NCBI GenBank assembly: GCA_021521415.1
Contig: JAIQDT010005008.1
Span: 1 to 64,000 of the forward strand
Direction: 5' to 3'
Origin: Bidens hawaiensis
Taxonomy: Eukaryota; Streptophyta; Magnoliopsida; Asterales; Asteraceae
Length of the DNA stretch: 64,000 bases
This document shows, in pieces, positions 14,297 through 26,043 of the stretch. A program made the translations under genes and the position numbers. Every line of letters begins with the position of its first letter. Within the stretch, counting starts at the first letter, position 1. The notes under the pieces are model-generated. The model had not been told where the DNA came from. It saw nothing but the letters and a program-made list of their open reading frames with translations, and ran no database searches.

Positions 14297-15708
14297 ATGG
14301 ATCAGGCAACACTATTCAACTTTCAGATGTTTGGATCGCCATTCGGGCATTGTCCCCAACAAGTTTCATGCTTGAGCTCCACTGATAACGGGCTCCAAAA
14401 GAAAGGCAATAGTAGGAAGAATAATAAGGGTCGAAGGAAGGGTAGTAAAAGTTGTCGAAAAAGTTTAATTATTAAAGGACAATGGAATTCCCAAGAAGAC
14501 AGGTAACACCTGGTCTCACTGGTTAGCAGGGTATTACTGACAGTTCTCATGATCACCCAAAAAAATATAAACACTTGTTTTTCCATATATTTGAATTTTC
14601 TTTCAATTTTTCATCAAAACTCTGTTTTTTTGTTTTTTTTTTTTAAGGTTGTTGATGCAGTTAGTGAAGCAGTACGGAGATAGCAAGTGGTCTAGTGTTG
14701 CCGAAAAACTTCCTGGAAGGATTGCGAAACAGTGCAGAGATAGATGGCAAAACCATCTGAGGCCTGACATTACGGTATCTTTTAATTTCCACATTAGTCA
14801 TGTTCGGCCCGAAAGCCTCTGGTTTGATTATTCAAAACAGGTTAAAAGATTTTATATGATGCATGCGAGTTCTTATTATAGGTGACAATTGATCAGTTTA
14901 CTTGATCGGGCTATTATTTATAGACAATTGGTCAAACGAGTAAAGTTTACATAAACTTAGCTAAATATGTCAAATAGGTCGTGACGGGTTGAACGGTTGA
15001 AAGTGACCCCGAGTGTATCTAATGCTTAAAAATTCTTAAACATCGGTTTTCGCAAGAATTTTATTAATATCTTAATATTTTAGTTTTCTAGTCATATATG
15101 ATACATTTTGACTCGTTATCCAACCCTCTCATTTTGCCATCTCTTTTTCTTATATTATCATTGGTTTGTTTTGTTAAAAACATCAACAGAAAGATGCATG
15201 GTCCGAGGAAGAAGACAAGCTATTGATCGCGATTCACAAAGAAGTCGGAAACAAATGGTCAGAAATCGCAAGGAGGTTGCCAGGTAGGAGCGAAAACACC
15301 ATAAAAAACCACTGGAACGCAACCAAAAGGCGCCAGCTGTCATCTCGGAGGCGTGGCAAAGCCAAGTCCCAGTCCCTCCTGCAAGAGTACATCAGAAGCG
15401 TCCCTTCGTCATCATCGTCATCATCATCTTCATCCGAACGTCAAATCATCATTAAACAAAACGCTGATCAAACTTCACTGGCTGTTGTTAACGCACCAAT
15501 CACGTCCCTGCAAACAAGCTTCTCATCTGCTGCATTTTCATTTCCTGTGGAGAACTATGGTTTAGGTGCTGTGTTTGGTTACATACCGAACGGGCCAGTG
15601 GTCAACGAGAGCAGTTTTGAGTTTGACCCGGTGCCGTCTCATTTGACAAGTCAGCTGGAGTTTGACTTCCAGAAAGAGCTGGATTTTCTAGAGATGCTCT
15701 ATCAATAA
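14297..15708 (+). CDS. R2R3-MYB transcription factor, MYB98/MYB115/MYB118-like clade
   Basis: Three exons, 14297-14502, 14648-14774 and 15190-15708, give 283 residues. R2 spans about 60-110 (KGQWNSQEDRLL...CRDRWQNHLRPDI) and R3 about 112-161 (KDAWSEEEDKLL...SENTIKNHWNATKRRQ). All tryptophans are present, including W rather than F or I at the first R3 position. That W and the KGQW / NATKRRQ words point to the clade of AtMYB98, 115 and 118, factors of female gametophyte and embryo programmes (family knowledge). A lysine/arginine-rich stretch precedes R2, and a serine run (SSSSSSSSSS) follows R3. The C-terminus is acidic and hydrophobic (FQKELDFLEMLYQ), possibly an activation region. Start: first ATG in frame with R2. 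An additional N-terminal exon cannot be excluded, because relatives have longer N-termini. Confidence 0.88.
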
Positions 15709-16834
15709 AAGTCCTTGAATAACATTTTTTTTTGTTTTGTGTTTGAATCTGGTTTAGTTCATGTTCTTACTTTTCGACCACTTTACATAATAGATTTTAT
15801 GTTATTGATTGAGTCAGTCAGTTTAAGAAGCTCTTAATCACACTGATGGCCTTCCACATTGTGGTTTTGATCCTTACTTTTCAAATAATTACAGTTACAA
15901 CAAAGTTCTTATTGTCAGCTATAAGTTGTAACATGTTTGGTCCTTTTCATCACTAACTTTTGTGAATTCTGACCATTTTACCCTTTGCTTGAATTTTAAA
16001 ATTCTCTTCATGGCATGGAGAAGACAATGAAGTAAATTTGGGAGGTGGTTCTCTTTGTATTTTTATTTAATAAGGGTGTGATAGTCATTTTAAAAAAGTT
16101 AACCGAACTTTTAACGTCAGTTCAATACCAACACGTATATGCTAAAACGGAACAATACACAGGGCCGTCCCCAAGAATCGCTATAAATTCATTGGGCCGT
16201 GGTTGTGTCTTTGTACTTTTATTTTTATTTAATAAGGGTATGATAGTCATTTTAAAAAATTAACCGAACTTTTAACGTCAGTTCAATGCCAACACGTAGA
16301 CACTAAAACGGAACAATACACAAGGCCGTCTCCAAGAATCGCTATAAATTCATTGGGCCAAGACGAAAAAAAATTGGGCCTTGAGTAAAAGGGTTGCTTA
16401 TTATTTTATTGGATTTAAACAATTAAATTTGTAAATGAACTTGGTTATGATTTTTTTTTTTCAAAAAAATACATATAAAGTTTTTTTTTTTATTCCGGGC
16501 CTACCGGGGTGATCAGTACAGTCGACCTGTCCACCCCCCTTCATAACCGGCCCTAACAAAACATATATTCCGATATATTTGCAGGACACGAGTGAAAGTT
16601 AAGAATGCTTCCACCATTTATCAATGCTTTTAAGGTATTTGCCCCATAACAATTTCCCATTTATCAAAGAAGCTAAAAGTAAAAATCTTTGCTTTCAACC
16701 GAAATCTCACAACGAAAACCTTAAAAATTGGTAACAAAAATTAAAAACAAAGTGCTAGTTATGAATCAAGCCTCATTCAAGACATACAATAAGCCAAAAA
16801 CAACTGACTGCTCATTATAATTAGAAACTCTAGA
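15709..16834. other. MYB 3' flank and repeat-containing intergenic DNA
   Basis: 3' UTR, then AT-rich DNA. 16480-16560 (CCGGGCCTACCGGGGTGATC and ACCGGCCCTAAC) resembles the end of a hAT-like element whose other end may lie in the tandem copies at 16061-16359. The edges are not clear enough to delimit it. Confidence 0.4.
16061..16359 (+). repeat. Two-copy 162-bp tandem duplication
   Basis: TTTTATTTAATAAGGG occurs at 16061 and 16223. Both copies go on through ATAGTCATTTTAAAAAA, CGAACTTTTAACGTCAGTTC, GGAACAATACACA and GAATCGCTATAAATTC to ATTGGGCC. Confidence 0.8.
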
Positions 16835-19113
16835 TCATGCAACACATTTGAGCCTAGCAAAAGTTAAATAGCCGGTGTGACCTTTTGCCTCACTGGAAGG
16901 TCTAGCCATCACAATAGGTGAACCAGAACCATCTTGTTGCCAATGACTTGCTTCAGTTGCACGGTGCTTCCTCTTGCAAGGGCGGTGGGACCCAGGAGTA
17001 CCTTCTTCACTTTGACTTTCATCCATTTTCACTTCTCGAACTTCATACGTGCGCAAAAGCACCTCAAACGTTCTTATATCTGCTTAATTGCCAAAGTTTA
17101 AATTACATTTATAAAAAAAGTTCCCAAAATCCAATATTGATCAATATACTCCACGGCATCAATTTAGTTCTTATCTTGACCTAAAGTGCAAAATTAATAT
17201 TTCAAACCAAATCTAAGGATTTATAGTGAATCATACACGTTTTTATCAATCATACGTTCTTTTTATACTGGAGATGGCAAAGTGGGCAACAAGTTAAAAC
17301 AGATAACGTTGCTGTATGGGTCAAAACATGCCGGGTTGGATTAGTTGACCCCAAAGCACATTTTTTTTCAAAAGTATTCAAATTTTCAATAAATAAGGGG
17401 GGTGTTATAAATAAATATAGAAAGTAGGGGTGTTTATCGGTCGGTTTGGATCATTTTTTGGTTTTGGGTTTGGGTTTACTATTTGCACTTGAAATTTTGG
17501 GGCCTAAAAATAAAAATGGCCCAAAATAATGAATTTGGGCCTAAATCTTTTTGTTAAATAATAAATAATTGATTTTTATACATATGGGCTAAAAGATTTG
17601 GGTTACACTATATATTATGCTCTTATAAATTACTTTAACATTCAAAACAAAAAACGAAAATACATAAATTCAGTTCAGTTTGAATTTAATTACATGCAAA
17701 CCAAAACTGGACCCAAAATTCGATTTTTACGTGAACATGAAACGAAACCGTCGGTTTCGTTTGGTTTTGGTTATTTTGGTTAATTCGATACGGATCGGTT
17801 TTTTTGGTTTCATACACACCCCTAACAAAAAGTAACTTATTTTTAAAACTATAAGGCCTTATGCATAAAAAATACACTTAATTCCAACATCTTTCTCTCA
17901 TTTGATCAACATTTGACACGTTAGAGATTAAACACAACCTGGATGGCGCATTCATAACCAAACGGGTTAAAATCTAGTTGTCAATAGCGAATAGCGGTAA
18001 ATAGCGACGGGTCACCTATATGCCTACGTAGCGAATAGCGCTAAATAGCAACCGGTATTTGATATTTAGTGATAAAGAAGTAGATAATTTTTAAGCAAAT
18101 AATCAGGGTTTATGTTCACAAAATAAGCTTTTACAGTGAAACTTGTGGAATGTGCAGCTGTTTGGTGGATAAACAAGCCTAAGAAATAGGTTTCTACAAT
18201 TTTTTAAATTAAATCATAAAATAAAAATAATAAAAAACCCTAAATACCGCTATAATCACGCTAAATAACCGATATTTAGTATAAAGCGGCCTATGGCCGC
18301 ATCGGTACGTAGCGCGCTATAGCGCCCGCTATCATCGCCATTGACAACGATGACTTGAAATTACCATATACAAAAATCATTGTCTAAAATCTTGATGTGA
18401 GAGTTAAGTTTGCACATACCAGTAAACTTCGCCGTGAGTGTTTCAGACGACCGCTGCACTTGTTCAATGCACGGTGAGAACGAACACAAAATTCCATCCG
18501 GTTTCAACATTTCACCAGCAGAAGGTATGGCAAGCCACGGCTGTGGAAGATCCAAAAACACAGCATCTGCAACACCAACCAACTCTTTCGGAAACCCTTC
18601 ACCTTGAATATCTCTAACTCCAATTGTCACCAAACCGCTCAACCCCGTCTTCTCAAAATCTTCTCTAGCAGCCGCAGCCCTCTGCTCATGAAAGTCAAAC
18701 GTGTACACATGACCCGTGGGTGCAATGGCCCGCGCTAGTGAAGTGCTCAATGATCCACTACCGGTCCCGGATTCAAGAACTACACAGCCGGGAATCAGTT
18801 CTAAGTACATGACCACAAAGCTAATATCGGCAATGTAAAGGATTTGGGTTCTGTGGCTTAAAACCAGGGTCCATAACTCGGGTGTCGGGGCTAGCAGGTA
18901 AACGAAACCGCCCTTGTGGCTAGACACTTTGCAGCCGAACGGTTTCCCGATCCAATCTGAGTGTTTAAAGACGCCGAATCGGTTCTCTAATACTGAGTAT
19001 TCATTAACTTTTACAGCTTTCATGTTATCGTGTTTCTCGTATACTATAACCAAATCACCATCAGTGATCTTGCGGTTGAATGATAATTTCTTTGTGGAAT
19101 CCATAGGCAACAT
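16835..19113 (-). CDS. TRM61: tRNA (adenine-N1-)-methyltransferase catalytic subunit TRM61/TRMT61A (GCD14)
   Basis: Coding exons 19113-18420 and 17079-16835 (minus) give 312 residues. The enzyme forms m1A58 in the T-loop of tRNAs, using S-adenosylmethionine, in complex with the non-catalytic TRM6. Visible features are an N-terminal beta domain (LVIVYEKHDNMK, NRFGVFKHSDWIGKPFG), LLAPTPELWTLVLSHRTQI, the SAM-binding loop VLESGTGSGS (about 112-121), FDFHEQRAAAA, and the catalytic-region motif DLPQPW (about 188-193). The C-terminal exon begins IRTFEVLLRTYEV and ends SSEAKGHTGYLTFARLKCVA. The order and length agree with plant TRM61. The codon is split G|AT across the 1340-bp intron 18419-17080, which has GT-AG ends and carries two TE-like inserts. 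Start: MLPMDSTKK, the first ATG after the leader acceptor. A 5' UTR intron (19591-19167) holds a MITE. Confidence 0.95.
17425..17824. mobile_element. hAT-type MITE in TRM61 intron 1
   Basis: The ends are TAGGGGTGTTTATCGG and, reversed, TAGGGGTGTGTATGAA. The flanks ATAGAAAG and ACAAAAAG match at 6 of 8, consistent with a degraded 8-bp TSD. The interior is AT-rich with GGTTTTGGTT-type subterminal words. Confidence 0.65.
17977..18348. mobile_element. Inverted-repeat MITE-like element in TRM61 intron 1
   Basis: The left end GTTGTCAATAGCGAATAGCG mirrors the right end, whose reverse complement is GTTGTCAATGGCGATGATAG. The subterminal regions repeat AATAGCG and TAAATA words. No convincing target duplication was found. 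Confidence 0.5.
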
Positions 19114-19189
19114 TCTAACCGGATGCTATAGGTCTCTTGTTAAAATATGTGTAACAAGCTATGCAACTGCAAATTTAAATTTCCATGAG

Positions 19190-19472
19190 TAATGAGCCCG
19201 AGCTTCACTTATCGAGCTCGATCCTGCTTGCGAGCCTAAACATGCCATTTATATAATTTTTTTAAAATATATATTTAATAATTATTAATTATATAAATGT
19301 TATGAAAAAATAAATAAAAATAACTAAATAATATATTATTTTTTACATAAAATTATAATAGAAAAAAAGTATATGTAATTAATTATAATTATATAAAAAA
19401 TAAATGATCCATAGTAAACGAGCCGAGCCCGAGCTTTGAAAACAGAGCTTGAAACAAGCCGAGCTACCCCTA
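19190..19472. mobile_element. hAT-type MITE in the TRM61 5' UTR intron, exact 8-bp TSD
   Basis: The ends are TAATGAGCCCGAGCTT and, reversed, TAGGGGTAGCTCGGCTTG. They are flanked by perfect TCCATGAG duplications at 19182-19189 and 19473-19480. The core is AT-rich and non-coding. The left end is about 15 bp from the predicted acceptor of the leader intron. Confidence 0.85.
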
Positions 19473-19591
19473 TCCATGAGTTAATAGGTGATTTGATGAT
19501 ATATATGCGCTAATCAAAAAAAGAAAACAATCAATGTCAATGGCGTGTTGAAACGAAATCACTACCTAGTATTAGATAGATAGATTGCTAC

Positions 19592-19680
19592 CTGAAAATC
19601 ACAGCGGCAAGCGGTTGATTTGAGTTTATGGGTTTGTTATCCAAAACCAGGCAAGGAGGGTTAGGGTTTATGTCTATAAA
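19592..19680 (-). promoter_or_regulatory. Non-coding first exon and telo-box region of TRM61
   Basis: On the minus strand AAACCCTAACCCTCC (telo-box, around 19669-19655) is followed by the leader, which ends GATTTTCAG at 19592. A GTAGCA donor comes next. The matching acceptor is TTTGCAG, ending at 19167, and the ATG lies at 19113. Telo-boxes are common at plant genes for translation and ribosome-related functions (knowledge), which suits a tRNA-modifying enzyme. Confidence 0.55.
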
Positions 19681-19742
19681 AATAAATTAGTAGTATAAAT
19701 ATTAAATATATTTCTTTTAGTTTGAAACAATTTTCTGTTTCT

Positions 19743-20460
19743 GAAGGCTTGTAAACGAACCGAACGTTCGGGAACTATTTGTGAATCGTTTGGTGGGAAA
19801 TTCGTTTATTTAATAAACGAATGAACATGAACAAAAAGTTTATGTTCGTTTAACTAAATGAACGAGCATGAACACATGTTTCGTTCGTTCATTTATGTTC
19901 ATGAACGTTCGGTTGTGTTCGTTTATGTATTAATAGAACATAATTAAATATTATCTAGATATGTAATCTGATTAAGGGTTTTTATATTTGTTAATTTGCG
20001 TTCATTGAAGTTCATTTATGTTTGTTTGTGTTCATTTATATTTGTTTATTTATGTTCGTTTATCTTTGTTGAGTTATGTTCGTTTAGATTTTAAACAAAC
20101 GAACACAAATGTCCCTTTTTATATAAACGAACATGAACATAAATATTTGTTCGATTAAGTGTCCGTGTGTTTTTAAAGTTAAATGAACGAACACGAGCAT
20201 GCCTTTGTTCGTGTTCATTCGATTCGTTTACAGGCTTTCATTATTCACATTGATGAATACGTTGTTCTCAATCTATAGGCTTTGCCGATTTTATTTGTGT
20301 CCATTTGTGTTCATGAACCGTGAGTGAACACATTAATTTCGTTAATGAACGAACACGAACATAAAATCTTGTTCGGTAAGTGTTCGTGAACACATTATTT
20401 TCTTAACGAACGAACATGAACAAGGCCTTGTTCATGTTCGTTCGGTTCGTTTACAGCCCT
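19743..20460. mobile_element. hAT-type MITE of a TTCGTT-rich family, copy 1
   Basis: The start GGCTTGTAAACGAACCGAAC and the reversed end AGGGCTGTAAACGAACCGAA form terminal inverted repeats. The interior is a mosaic of GTTCGTTTATGTTCG words in both orientations. Flanking TTTCTGAA and ATTCAGAA match at 6 of 8, so the duplication is degraded and the left edge may shift by a few bases. A second copy lies at 52259-56500. Confidence 0.7.
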
Positions 20461-20889
20461 ATTCAGAACGTAAAGGGGTGTTCGCTGTTCGGATTCCTTA
20501 TTTTACCTTCTTATAACTTATTTAAGGCATAAGTGATAGGTTAAAAAGTTGTAACTTATCACTCACAAATCTTACTTTCCCATACATCTTATAACTTATA
20601 GCTCATAAGTTATAAGCTATAAGACAGCTCGCTATGGGCGTGATGGTGGGCGGCCAAGGGGCGCCTTCGGGCCTACACACCGTCGAGGGACGAAGAAAGG
20701 GGCGGCTTCACAAAGACCGGCACCATTGTTGAAAATTTATGGGCCCTCCTCCATCCAACGTTAATAATACCATTGCAATTTAAAAAAAATAAATTAACCT
20801 ATTTTATTCAACATTTTTCTATACCCTCTCTATACTATCATTTTAACAACTCTCTCAACTTTCTACAACCATAAATCCGAGCTCAAACA

Positions 20890-22280
20890 CGAACCCTTGG
20901 GATCCGGCTCAAATGTGGTGGGCTAGTTTGCTCACAAATAACAATGACCCTAATAACCCTTTCATTGCCAACCAACACCGACCCGTAATGCTTCCATCCA
21001 TACAACCGTTTACCGATATGTTCTTTCGACCGCAAATGCCATATATTTCTTCGCAAGTACCCGAAACCTAAACACCTGAAACCCAAATACTTGAAACCCA
21101 AGTATCCGAACCGCAAGTTCGTCATAAACGAAGTCATAAAAAGAAACCTGTTGCCGGTTAAACAACTAACGAAAAGGTCGAAAGACAAAAAGTGGGAAGC
21201 GGATGAGGAAATGGCGTTGGCACGTGCGTGGATTGACTCATCCGAAGACTCAATTCAAGGTAAATCATAAAATTGTTTATATGTATTTCATGCTTAAATT
21301 TTTTGTTGACCAATACGAAGTTTTTTTTGTGTCGAAGGTGACAGTAACATAGCACTGAGTTTTGGGAAGAATTACGTACTAAGTTTTTTTGCCATAATGG
21401 GTTGAGGTTTCTACCGCGGGAATGATTCCATCTATAACAAATGGAAGGCAATGCGTAAAAAAATAACCAACTTCTCCGACATTCACACCCACGTTACAAA
21501 CAATGGGAGAAAAAGCGGCATGAGTGATGCCAACGTGATGGAGGTTTGCTTAAAACAGTACAAGGGCATATATAACGAAGATTTCAATATGTTGGAAATT
21601 TGGTGACAATGCACAAGCTCACCAACGGGCATCCGGTCCCGTCATCTCCACCGCAGCCGTCCAAACGGCCAAAGACAAAGTATACTTCGGCCGATCAATC
21701 GCCGTCTCAACCCGCGCCGGATGCTCATTGTCAATTTAACTTAAGCAAGTTTGATCCCAATCTTGTTTTTGATGTACCGGATGAGTCAATGCATCCGGTA
21801 TGAAGAGATAAAGCAAAAGCGGCGGCTAGAGGTGGAGGATCTTCGTCTAGAACGACATCATCGATGAGTTCCAAAATGAACTCGCCTTTTGACAACTTGG
21901 AGCTTAAACTATCCGAGATTTTCAATGCTAAAAAACACTCAAAAGATGAACTCGCAAGAATGCATGAAGAAAGAAAAGCGATGCATGGGGAACACAAAGC
22001 GATGCATGATGAAAGAAAAAAGTGCACTTGGAGCGACAACGAGACAAGGATTTCGCAAAGGATCTATCGATCTAGAACCGGTCACACGGTCTTTTTTGGA
22101 GAAAGAAAAGCAATGATAATGGCTAAATATGCAAACGAGAATGAAACGAATATTAGTTATATGTTGGTTAATTTAAGTTGTTATGTTTTCATTGTTTTTT
22201 TTTATGTTTTTATTTGTGTGTTTTTTTATTTGTATGTTTTTTATTTTTATTTAAATTTAAATTTTAGTATTATTTAGTTT
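20890..22280 (+). pseudogene. Decayed PIF/Harbinger ORF1 (trihelix-like plus NAM-associated C-terminal domain)
   Basis: Reading across frames gives a recognisable order: NTNPWDPAQMWW, then a stop-containing linker. DKKWEADEEMALARAWIDSS is the Myb/trihelix part, followed by a donor-like GGTAAATC. After that come DSIYNKWKAMRKKITNF, SDANVMEVCLKQYK and a proline-rich linker (21600-21803). The NAM-associated region MNSPFDNLELKLSEIFNAKK follows, with MHEERKAMHGEHKAMHDERK. Several in-frame stops and shifts show it is dead. Harbinger ORF1 helps the transposase bind DNA (family knowledge). No ORF2 transposase or clear TTA/TAA flanks were found. A degenerate MITE with TATAACTTAT words precedes it at 20470-20640. 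Confidence 0.65.
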
Positions 22281-24170
22281 TTATTCTATGTGATGTTAAA
22301 TAAACAAATAAATAAAAGGTTTAAAGCCTCTTAGGGCGTTATAGTTTGGGGCTTTAAAACCCTTAGTGTTCACATGATGCTGACATGAGATTGTAGAGAT
22401 GCTTTAAAGCTACTCACAATAGTGAATAACCTAAGGAGCTAAAATAAGGAATTCAAATCATCCCATAATTTGTTAGAAAGTATGCCATATTAGAATTGAA
22501 GAGTTGTATTTAAAAAATACATTTTTATGAAATAAAAAAACACAAAGATAAGCCTGTGTTTTTAAAAGTTTTAATATTATAAACTATTATTAAAAATCAA
22601 ATTATATATGAAATTAATTGTTAGGGACAAAAATAAAAAAAAATCACAACCTTGGTCGCTCCGTGAACTCCGAATGTTGTAAAAGTAGGTCTATAAGGTT
22701 GAGTGCTACCAGAGTAATTGCTATAAAGTATAGCGTCGAGACAACTTTCTTTAAGTCTACCTATTTACTAAGAATCGATCAAAGTATGTCGACATTAGCC
22801 AAAACCATATCTATTCTGTCAACTTGGGTCAATTCGACTTAACAAAAATAAGGTTTACTGGATTTTAATAACTCTAACTAAATGTTATTGGTCAATCTCA
22901 ATTGAGTTTATTCATTCTAGTTGTCCCAAATTTAAAAAACTTAGCCTCATTGGTCCCCTATTGATAAGAACTTAACGACGTTATATATTTTTTCTGAATT
23001 TCGAGCTAATGTTTTATGCTTTTGATTGAAAGAAGAAATAAAACCTACCTTAAAACGGTGATCCAATTAATCCACATAGAGAAAGGAATTCTGTTATACT
23101 TCAAAAACTATTACAAGCTTTAACTGTTGTTATTAATACAACTAATATCTTCTAACACCCACTAACTACTTATTCCGTTATCTCTGTTAAAACTCGGTTA
23201 AAGTTGACTTTACTTCTGGTTTTTGACTTTTGACCTTTATTACCGCATATCAGTGATCAGTCCATTCATACTTCAAACTGCAAATTGGGTTTATGTGACA
23301 ACTGGCATAGTATTACTTTAGCAAATTGGATTTACATGACACATGTTTTTCCTTCAGATATACAGGTCTTCCGCCACGACGAAAAAGGCAAGCAACTAGT
23401 TTTTTCTTAAACGGCAACTTTTTTGTATTTAGGCTACTGCACTCTCCAAATTTGGACAGCCCCAATGTCTCATTCTGTCCAGACTATGTTATTTTAACCG
23501 GGCTCACGCTGGCTTCAGAGTTTGGCTTGGGCATTCCTCCAGGAAACCATTTCGCCGACTGTCACTTGACAGTCGCTGTGCCACCGCAAAAGAAGAACTC
23601 TCCGGCTTAACACACAATATGACGAAAACCCGAGAAGTCTAACTCAAATCCTTCATTACCAGTATCCACCAAAAAATAACACAAGTGAGATTCAAACTTG
23701 AATCTCCGCACGAGAATACAAGGCTCCTATCAGTAGACCACAAGTAAGGATGGGCAAGCAACCAGTTATCATCATAAAAGTTTAAGCCTTTTTCTCTTTC
23801 TTTAATAAAATACAATAAATTTTTCTGAATGGTAAATGGGATTTCATTCATGAATTATGACTTTCACCTATATTTAGAGAACGGAGAAACCGAGAAGCCA
23901 AACAACTTTACACACTATTATTAATTACAGCATTTAGTGGAATTTATTTCAATTCAGATTTTGATTTTTCCTTTTCCCAAATCAAAAATCAAAATATGAA
24001 TTTTGATGACCATCTCTTCCTTCAAACAAAAAACCTTAAGAAAATAGCAATTAAACTCAAACTTGATAAATCATCTGATCTGATTTTTTCTTATTTAGTT
24101 ATAAAGATTCAAGTCACTAACGACTATTACATATTTCAAAACCATAAATAAAAGTACCCTAAACGTTACA
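22281..24170. other. Intergenic DNA without recognised genes
   Basis: 22320-22440 has TTTAAAGC-rich TE end sequence. 22618-22842 and 23326-23610 are open frames with no family resemblance. The latter starts at a TTG codon and reads like TE debris. Confidence 0.45.
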
Positions 24171-24533
24171 TCAAACGGGTCCTTTAAATGACAAAAGCTG
24201 CCTAAATTTCTCCCAAGGTTTGTCCCAAACAAGTGCCACATAATTCCCCTCAGCGCTTCCGTCCACCGCAGTGATCGTCAGGTTATATTTCCATCCCGCA
24301 ACAACTTGGCTCTCTCCTTTAAACACTTTCCTAAACTTTAGAGTCGCGTGGGCCTCCTTGTTGTGTTGATCCACTGCAAACTTTCCTATACTGACCACCG
24401 TAGGGTCAGTCACATCGCGAATTGGACTCCAACCGCCTACGAGTACCCCTCCGCCGCCGGAGGAGGATTTGCACAAGAAGAGGAGCATGAGAATTGTGAT
24501 GAAGAGGTTATGCATTTTGGAAGGATGGTGCAT
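24171..24533 (-). CDS. Secreted phytocystatin (cysteine proteinase inhibitor, family I25)
   Basis: Single-exon frame of 120 residues. It contains all three papain-contact elements of a cystatin: the N-terminal glycine pair in LVGGWSP, the central loop QVVAG, and the C-terminal DKPW tryptophan. The phytocystatin helix signature is SIGKFAVDQHN. A hydrophobic leader (NLFITILMLLFLC) predicts secretion. Phytocystatins inhibit papain-like proteases in storage, senescence and defence (family knowledge). The longest start is ATG 24533, but the TATA box is only 26 bp upstream of it. ATG 24515 (residue 7, MHNLFITIL) is therefore the likelier initiator and makes a better signal peptide. No carboxy-terminal extension. 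Confidence 0.92.
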   Translation of the reverse strand: MHHPSKMHNLFITILMLLFLCKSSSGGGGVLVGGWSPIRDVTDPTVVSIGKFAVDQHNKEAHATLKFRKVFKGESQVVAGWKYNLTITAVDGSAEGNYVALVWDKPWEKFRQLLSFKGPV

Positions 24534-24558
24534 GTGAGTGAATGAAGAGTGTGTGGTT

Positions 24559-24566
24559 TATTTATA
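24559..24566 (-). promoter_or_regulatory. TATA box of the cystatin gene
   Basis: TATAAATA on the minus strand, 26 bp upstream of ATG 24533 and 44 bp upstream of ATG 24515. The spacing favours the second ATG. Confidence 0.5.
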
Positions 24567-24599
24567 TTATGACACTTATGGGTACATAACATGTTACAT

Positions 24600-26038
24600 G
24601 TGAAAGTGAAGATTATTTTTCCAAATGTTTTAAAACTAGGTTTTTTCCTGGCTCGTTGCAGGTCGGTAAAAAAACCTAAGCGTTGACGTGGTAAGTCGAC
24701 GCGACTTACGCGAATTAGGTTGGTTTTGGTTACGAGCTTTATTGTACATTTGTACCGGAACTAAGACAAAAAATAAAACAAAGAAATTATAAAAAATAGG
24801 GTGGACCAATGGCGCAGCGTCGATCGGTAAAACTCGATCATAGGTAAATACCTGACGATTATCGATCCTGGGCGTTGAGGCGGCGAGTCTAGGCGAATTC
24901 GATCAGTTTTCTTCATGTTCGTTGCGGCGCCAGAGCTAAAATTATAAATAATAAAATCAGCATTAGGTCGGTTTTCGTTTCAGTACTGGAACTAAAATAA
25001 AATTCGCGAGTATACACGAATTCGGTCGGTTTGCGTCACGTTCCGTCGCGGTACCGTAACTAAAACCAAATAATAAAAAAGAACAAAAATAAAATTGACA
25101 TTCGGTCTATTTTTATTACGTTCATTACGGACCGAAACAACAACAAAAAAAATATCCCTATTACGGTGCCGCAAAATGGCCCAATAGAGGTTTTGCGACA
25201 CCAAGCTTCTATATGGTTAAATATAATAATTACATAAATAATTAATCAACAATGGAATTGGTTTTTAATTACATAAATTTAATTTAAAAAGTAAATATTA
25301 CAACAAATGAACAAAACAAATAACAAATATAAAGATTACAACAAAACAAATAACAAATTGACAATAACATGCGTGGCTATCCCTTTTAAAATAATTTAAT
25401 CTATTGTTGATAAAAGGTTGATAAAGATATGTTCGAATATTAATACGAGTTATTATTCTCTCTATGGATAATAACCACATCACATACCCATAACTTAGTG
25501 GATTGGTATGTAGTAAGGTGTTTGCCTTTTATAAGCTAATACGTAATGGGCAATGATTCAGAGCGATAAGGGGGCAAAACGGATGACAACACCCCTCCCC
25601 CCCACCCCCCACGTCGATAAGTGGGGTGAGGGGCGAGGGGGGCGACGGGTTTTCGTCACATGTTGTATTTGTTGGTTTATTATTATATTTAGTATGTGTT
25701 AGATATATGCTAAATCTTGATTGATGACTTAAACATGGCTCGGGACCTCTTCTCACCCCTTAGATGTTTAAGTGACACTTTTAAGTCTTCTAATAAATAC
25801 AAATAAGTAAAACAATATAATCAATAAAAAATCCTTATGAAACAAAATAGGTTTCTTTCATGTTAAATAAACTAATCTGGTATAAACACAAAATAACAAT
25901 ATAATAAACAAAAATACAAATCGTGATAGATTTTATAATAAATTAAATAAACTAAAAAACATTTAGTGGTTATTAAATAAGGGATATGATATTCATATTC
26001 ATACACCCTCTCAAAACTCACAAACCCTATATACAATC
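24600..26038. other. Intergenic repeat-rich DNA
   Basis: 24640-25205 is a degenerate series of GGTCGGTTTTCGTTACGTTC-like units separated by AAAATAAAA tracts. 25570-25650 contains C-runs then G-runs (CCCCTCCCCCC ... GGGGTGAGGGGCGAGG) that could fold back or form G-rich structure. No gene seen. Confidence 0.45.
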
Positions 26039-26043
26039 ATACA

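Noticed and set aside
23326..23610. 94-codon plus-strand frame
   Set aside because: It begins at a TTG, has no recognisable domain or splice context, and sits among TE-like debris. Left unannotated.
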